The translations under genes were made by a program, and so were the position numbers. The notes below the pieces were generated by a model, which did no database searches, was not told where the DNA came from, and saw only the letters and a program-made list of their open reading frames with translations. A stretch of DNA of 6,104 nt from Methylococcaceae bacterium (lineage in GTDB: Bacteria > Pseudomonadota > Gammaproteobacteria > Methylococcales > Methylococcaceae), in NCBI GenBank assembly GCA_012026715.1, contig VEPB01000552.1, positions 1-6,104 on the forward strand. The letters run 5' to 3'. This document shows, in pieces, positions 5,234-6,104 of the stretch (position 1 is its first letter; each line of letters opens with the position of its first letter).

Positions 5234-6104
5234 GCGAAGGGCCTTGTAATAGGCGATCAGTCCGTTGGTCGAGGCGTCGTGGTCGACGACCGGGTCATCG
5301 CCCTTGAGTTGGGGCTGGATCACCCGCGCCAACTGCTTGCCCAGTTCCACCCCCATCTGGTCGAAGGAGTTGATGTTCCAGATCACCCCCTGGACGAACA
5401 CCTTGTGTTCGTAAAGCGCCACCAGCGAGCCCAGGGTTTCCGGCGTCAACTTGCGGTACAGGAAGGAATTGGAGGGCTTGTTGCCGGCAAAGGTCTTGGC
5501 GGTGGCGAGGACATCCAGGTCAGGCCCGGAAACCCCCTCCGCCTCCAGTTCGGCGCGCGCCTCCTCGGTGGTCTTGCCCCGCATCAGGGCCTCGGTCTGA
5601 GCCAGGAAGTTGGAGATCAGGATGTCGTGGTGCTCGCCCAGCTTGTTGTGACTCTGGGCCGCCGCCAGGAAATCGCTGGGGATCAGCTTGGTGCCCTGGT
5701 GGATCAGCTGGTAGAAGGCATGCTGGCCGTTGGTGCCGGGCTGGCCGAAGATGATCGGGCCAGTGCTGCAGAACACCGGCCGGCCGTCGCGATCCACCGA
5801 CTTGCCATTGCTCTCCATGTCGGCCTGCTGCAGATAGTCCGGCAGATAGTCCAGGTCCTGGTCATAGGGCAGAATGGCCAGGGTTTCGGCCCCGAAAAAA
5901 TTGTTGTACCAGACGCCCAGCAGGCCCATGAGCACCGGGATGTTGCGCTCGAAAGGCTCGTTGCGGAAATGCTGGTCAACCCGGTGGGCGCCCGCCAACA
6001 GTTCCTCGAAATGATCCATGCCGATGGCCAGGGCGATGGGCAGACCGATCGCCGACCACATGGAATAACGCCCACCCACCCAATCCCAGAAGCCGAACAT
6101 GTTG
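5231..6104 (-). CDS. pgi: Glucose-6-phosphate isomerase, C-terminal half (5' end outside window)
   Basis: A cytoplasmic enzyme that interconverts glucose 6-phosphate and fructose 6-phosphate in glycolysis and gluconeogenesis. The frame is open to the right edge and gives about 290 codons, roughly the last half of the 549-residue E. coli-type enzyme. Counting from the first visible Met (6100-6098), it begins MFGFWDWVGGRYSMWSAIG, a hallmark of the family. The catalytic Glu is at 96 in MESNGK, His at 127 in NGQHAFYQ (31 apart, as in the rabbit E357/H388 pair), and Lys at 255 in GVELGKQLA. The PROSITE-type signature GVIWNINSFDQMGVELGK lies at 238-255. Nothing suggests damage; the truncation is only the window edge. 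The gene is followed after 12 nt by the response regulator, an unusual neighbour for a central-metabolism enzyme. Confidence 0.98.
   Translation of the reverse strand, partial: NMFGFWDWVGGRYSMWSAIGLPIALAIGMDHFEELLAGAHRVDQHFRNEPFERNIPVLMGLLGVWYNNFFGAETLAILPYDQDLDYLPDYLQQADMESNGKSVDRDGRPVFCSTGPIIFGQPGTNGQHAFYQLIHQGTKLIPSDFLAAAQSHNKLGEHHDILISNFLAQTEALMRGKTTEEARAELEAEGVSGPDLDVLATAKTFAGNKPSNSFLYRKLTPETLGSLVALYEHKVFVQGVIWNINSFDQMGVELGKQLARVIQPQLKGDDPVVDHDASTNGLIAYYKALR

Overview
This 6.1 kb window comes from a GC-rich genome. The Prc and Pgi proteins are of the enterobacterial (gammaproteobacterial) type, and the two-component pair is QseB/QseC- or PmrA/PmrB-like. I infer a GC-rich gammaproteobacterium. 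A methanotroph-like lineage is a guess from general impression and is not shown by any marker gene here.

Layout: positions 1-234 hold the C-terminal end of an unrecognised plus-strand gene. It converges on a minus-strand block filling the rest of the window. Read in the direction of transcription (high to low coordinates), that block is: the C-terminal half of pgi (glucose-6-phosphate isomerase, cut by the right window edge), an OmpR/PhoB-family response regulator, its sensor histidine kinase, a 69-residue two-helix membrane protein, and prc (the tail-specific periplasmic protease). The convergent gap at 235-493 has no gene but is rich in structure: a 17-bp perfect hairpin, a second hairpin, a 14-bp palindrome next to the prc stop, and two diverged copies of a short motif.

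How the genes fit: pgi, regulator and kinase look like one transcription unit. The pgi stop codon lies inside the regulator's ribosome binding site (12-nt gap), and the regulator stop overlaps the kinase start (ATGA). The kinase start codon and its Shine-Dalgarno also sit in a perfect 9-bp, 3-nt-loop hairpin made from the last codons of the regulator. This suggests kinase translation depends on ribosomes finishing the regulator. The kinase has a periplasmic sensor domain, Prc is a periplasmic protease and the small protein is membrane-embedded, so an envelope theme is plausible, but a functional link is inference only.

I found no mobile element, CRISPR array, tRNA or rRNA, and no clear new defence or biosynthetic system. 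The best leads are the kinase-start hairpin, the pgi/regulator coupling, the small membrane protein and the repeat-like convergent intergenic region.
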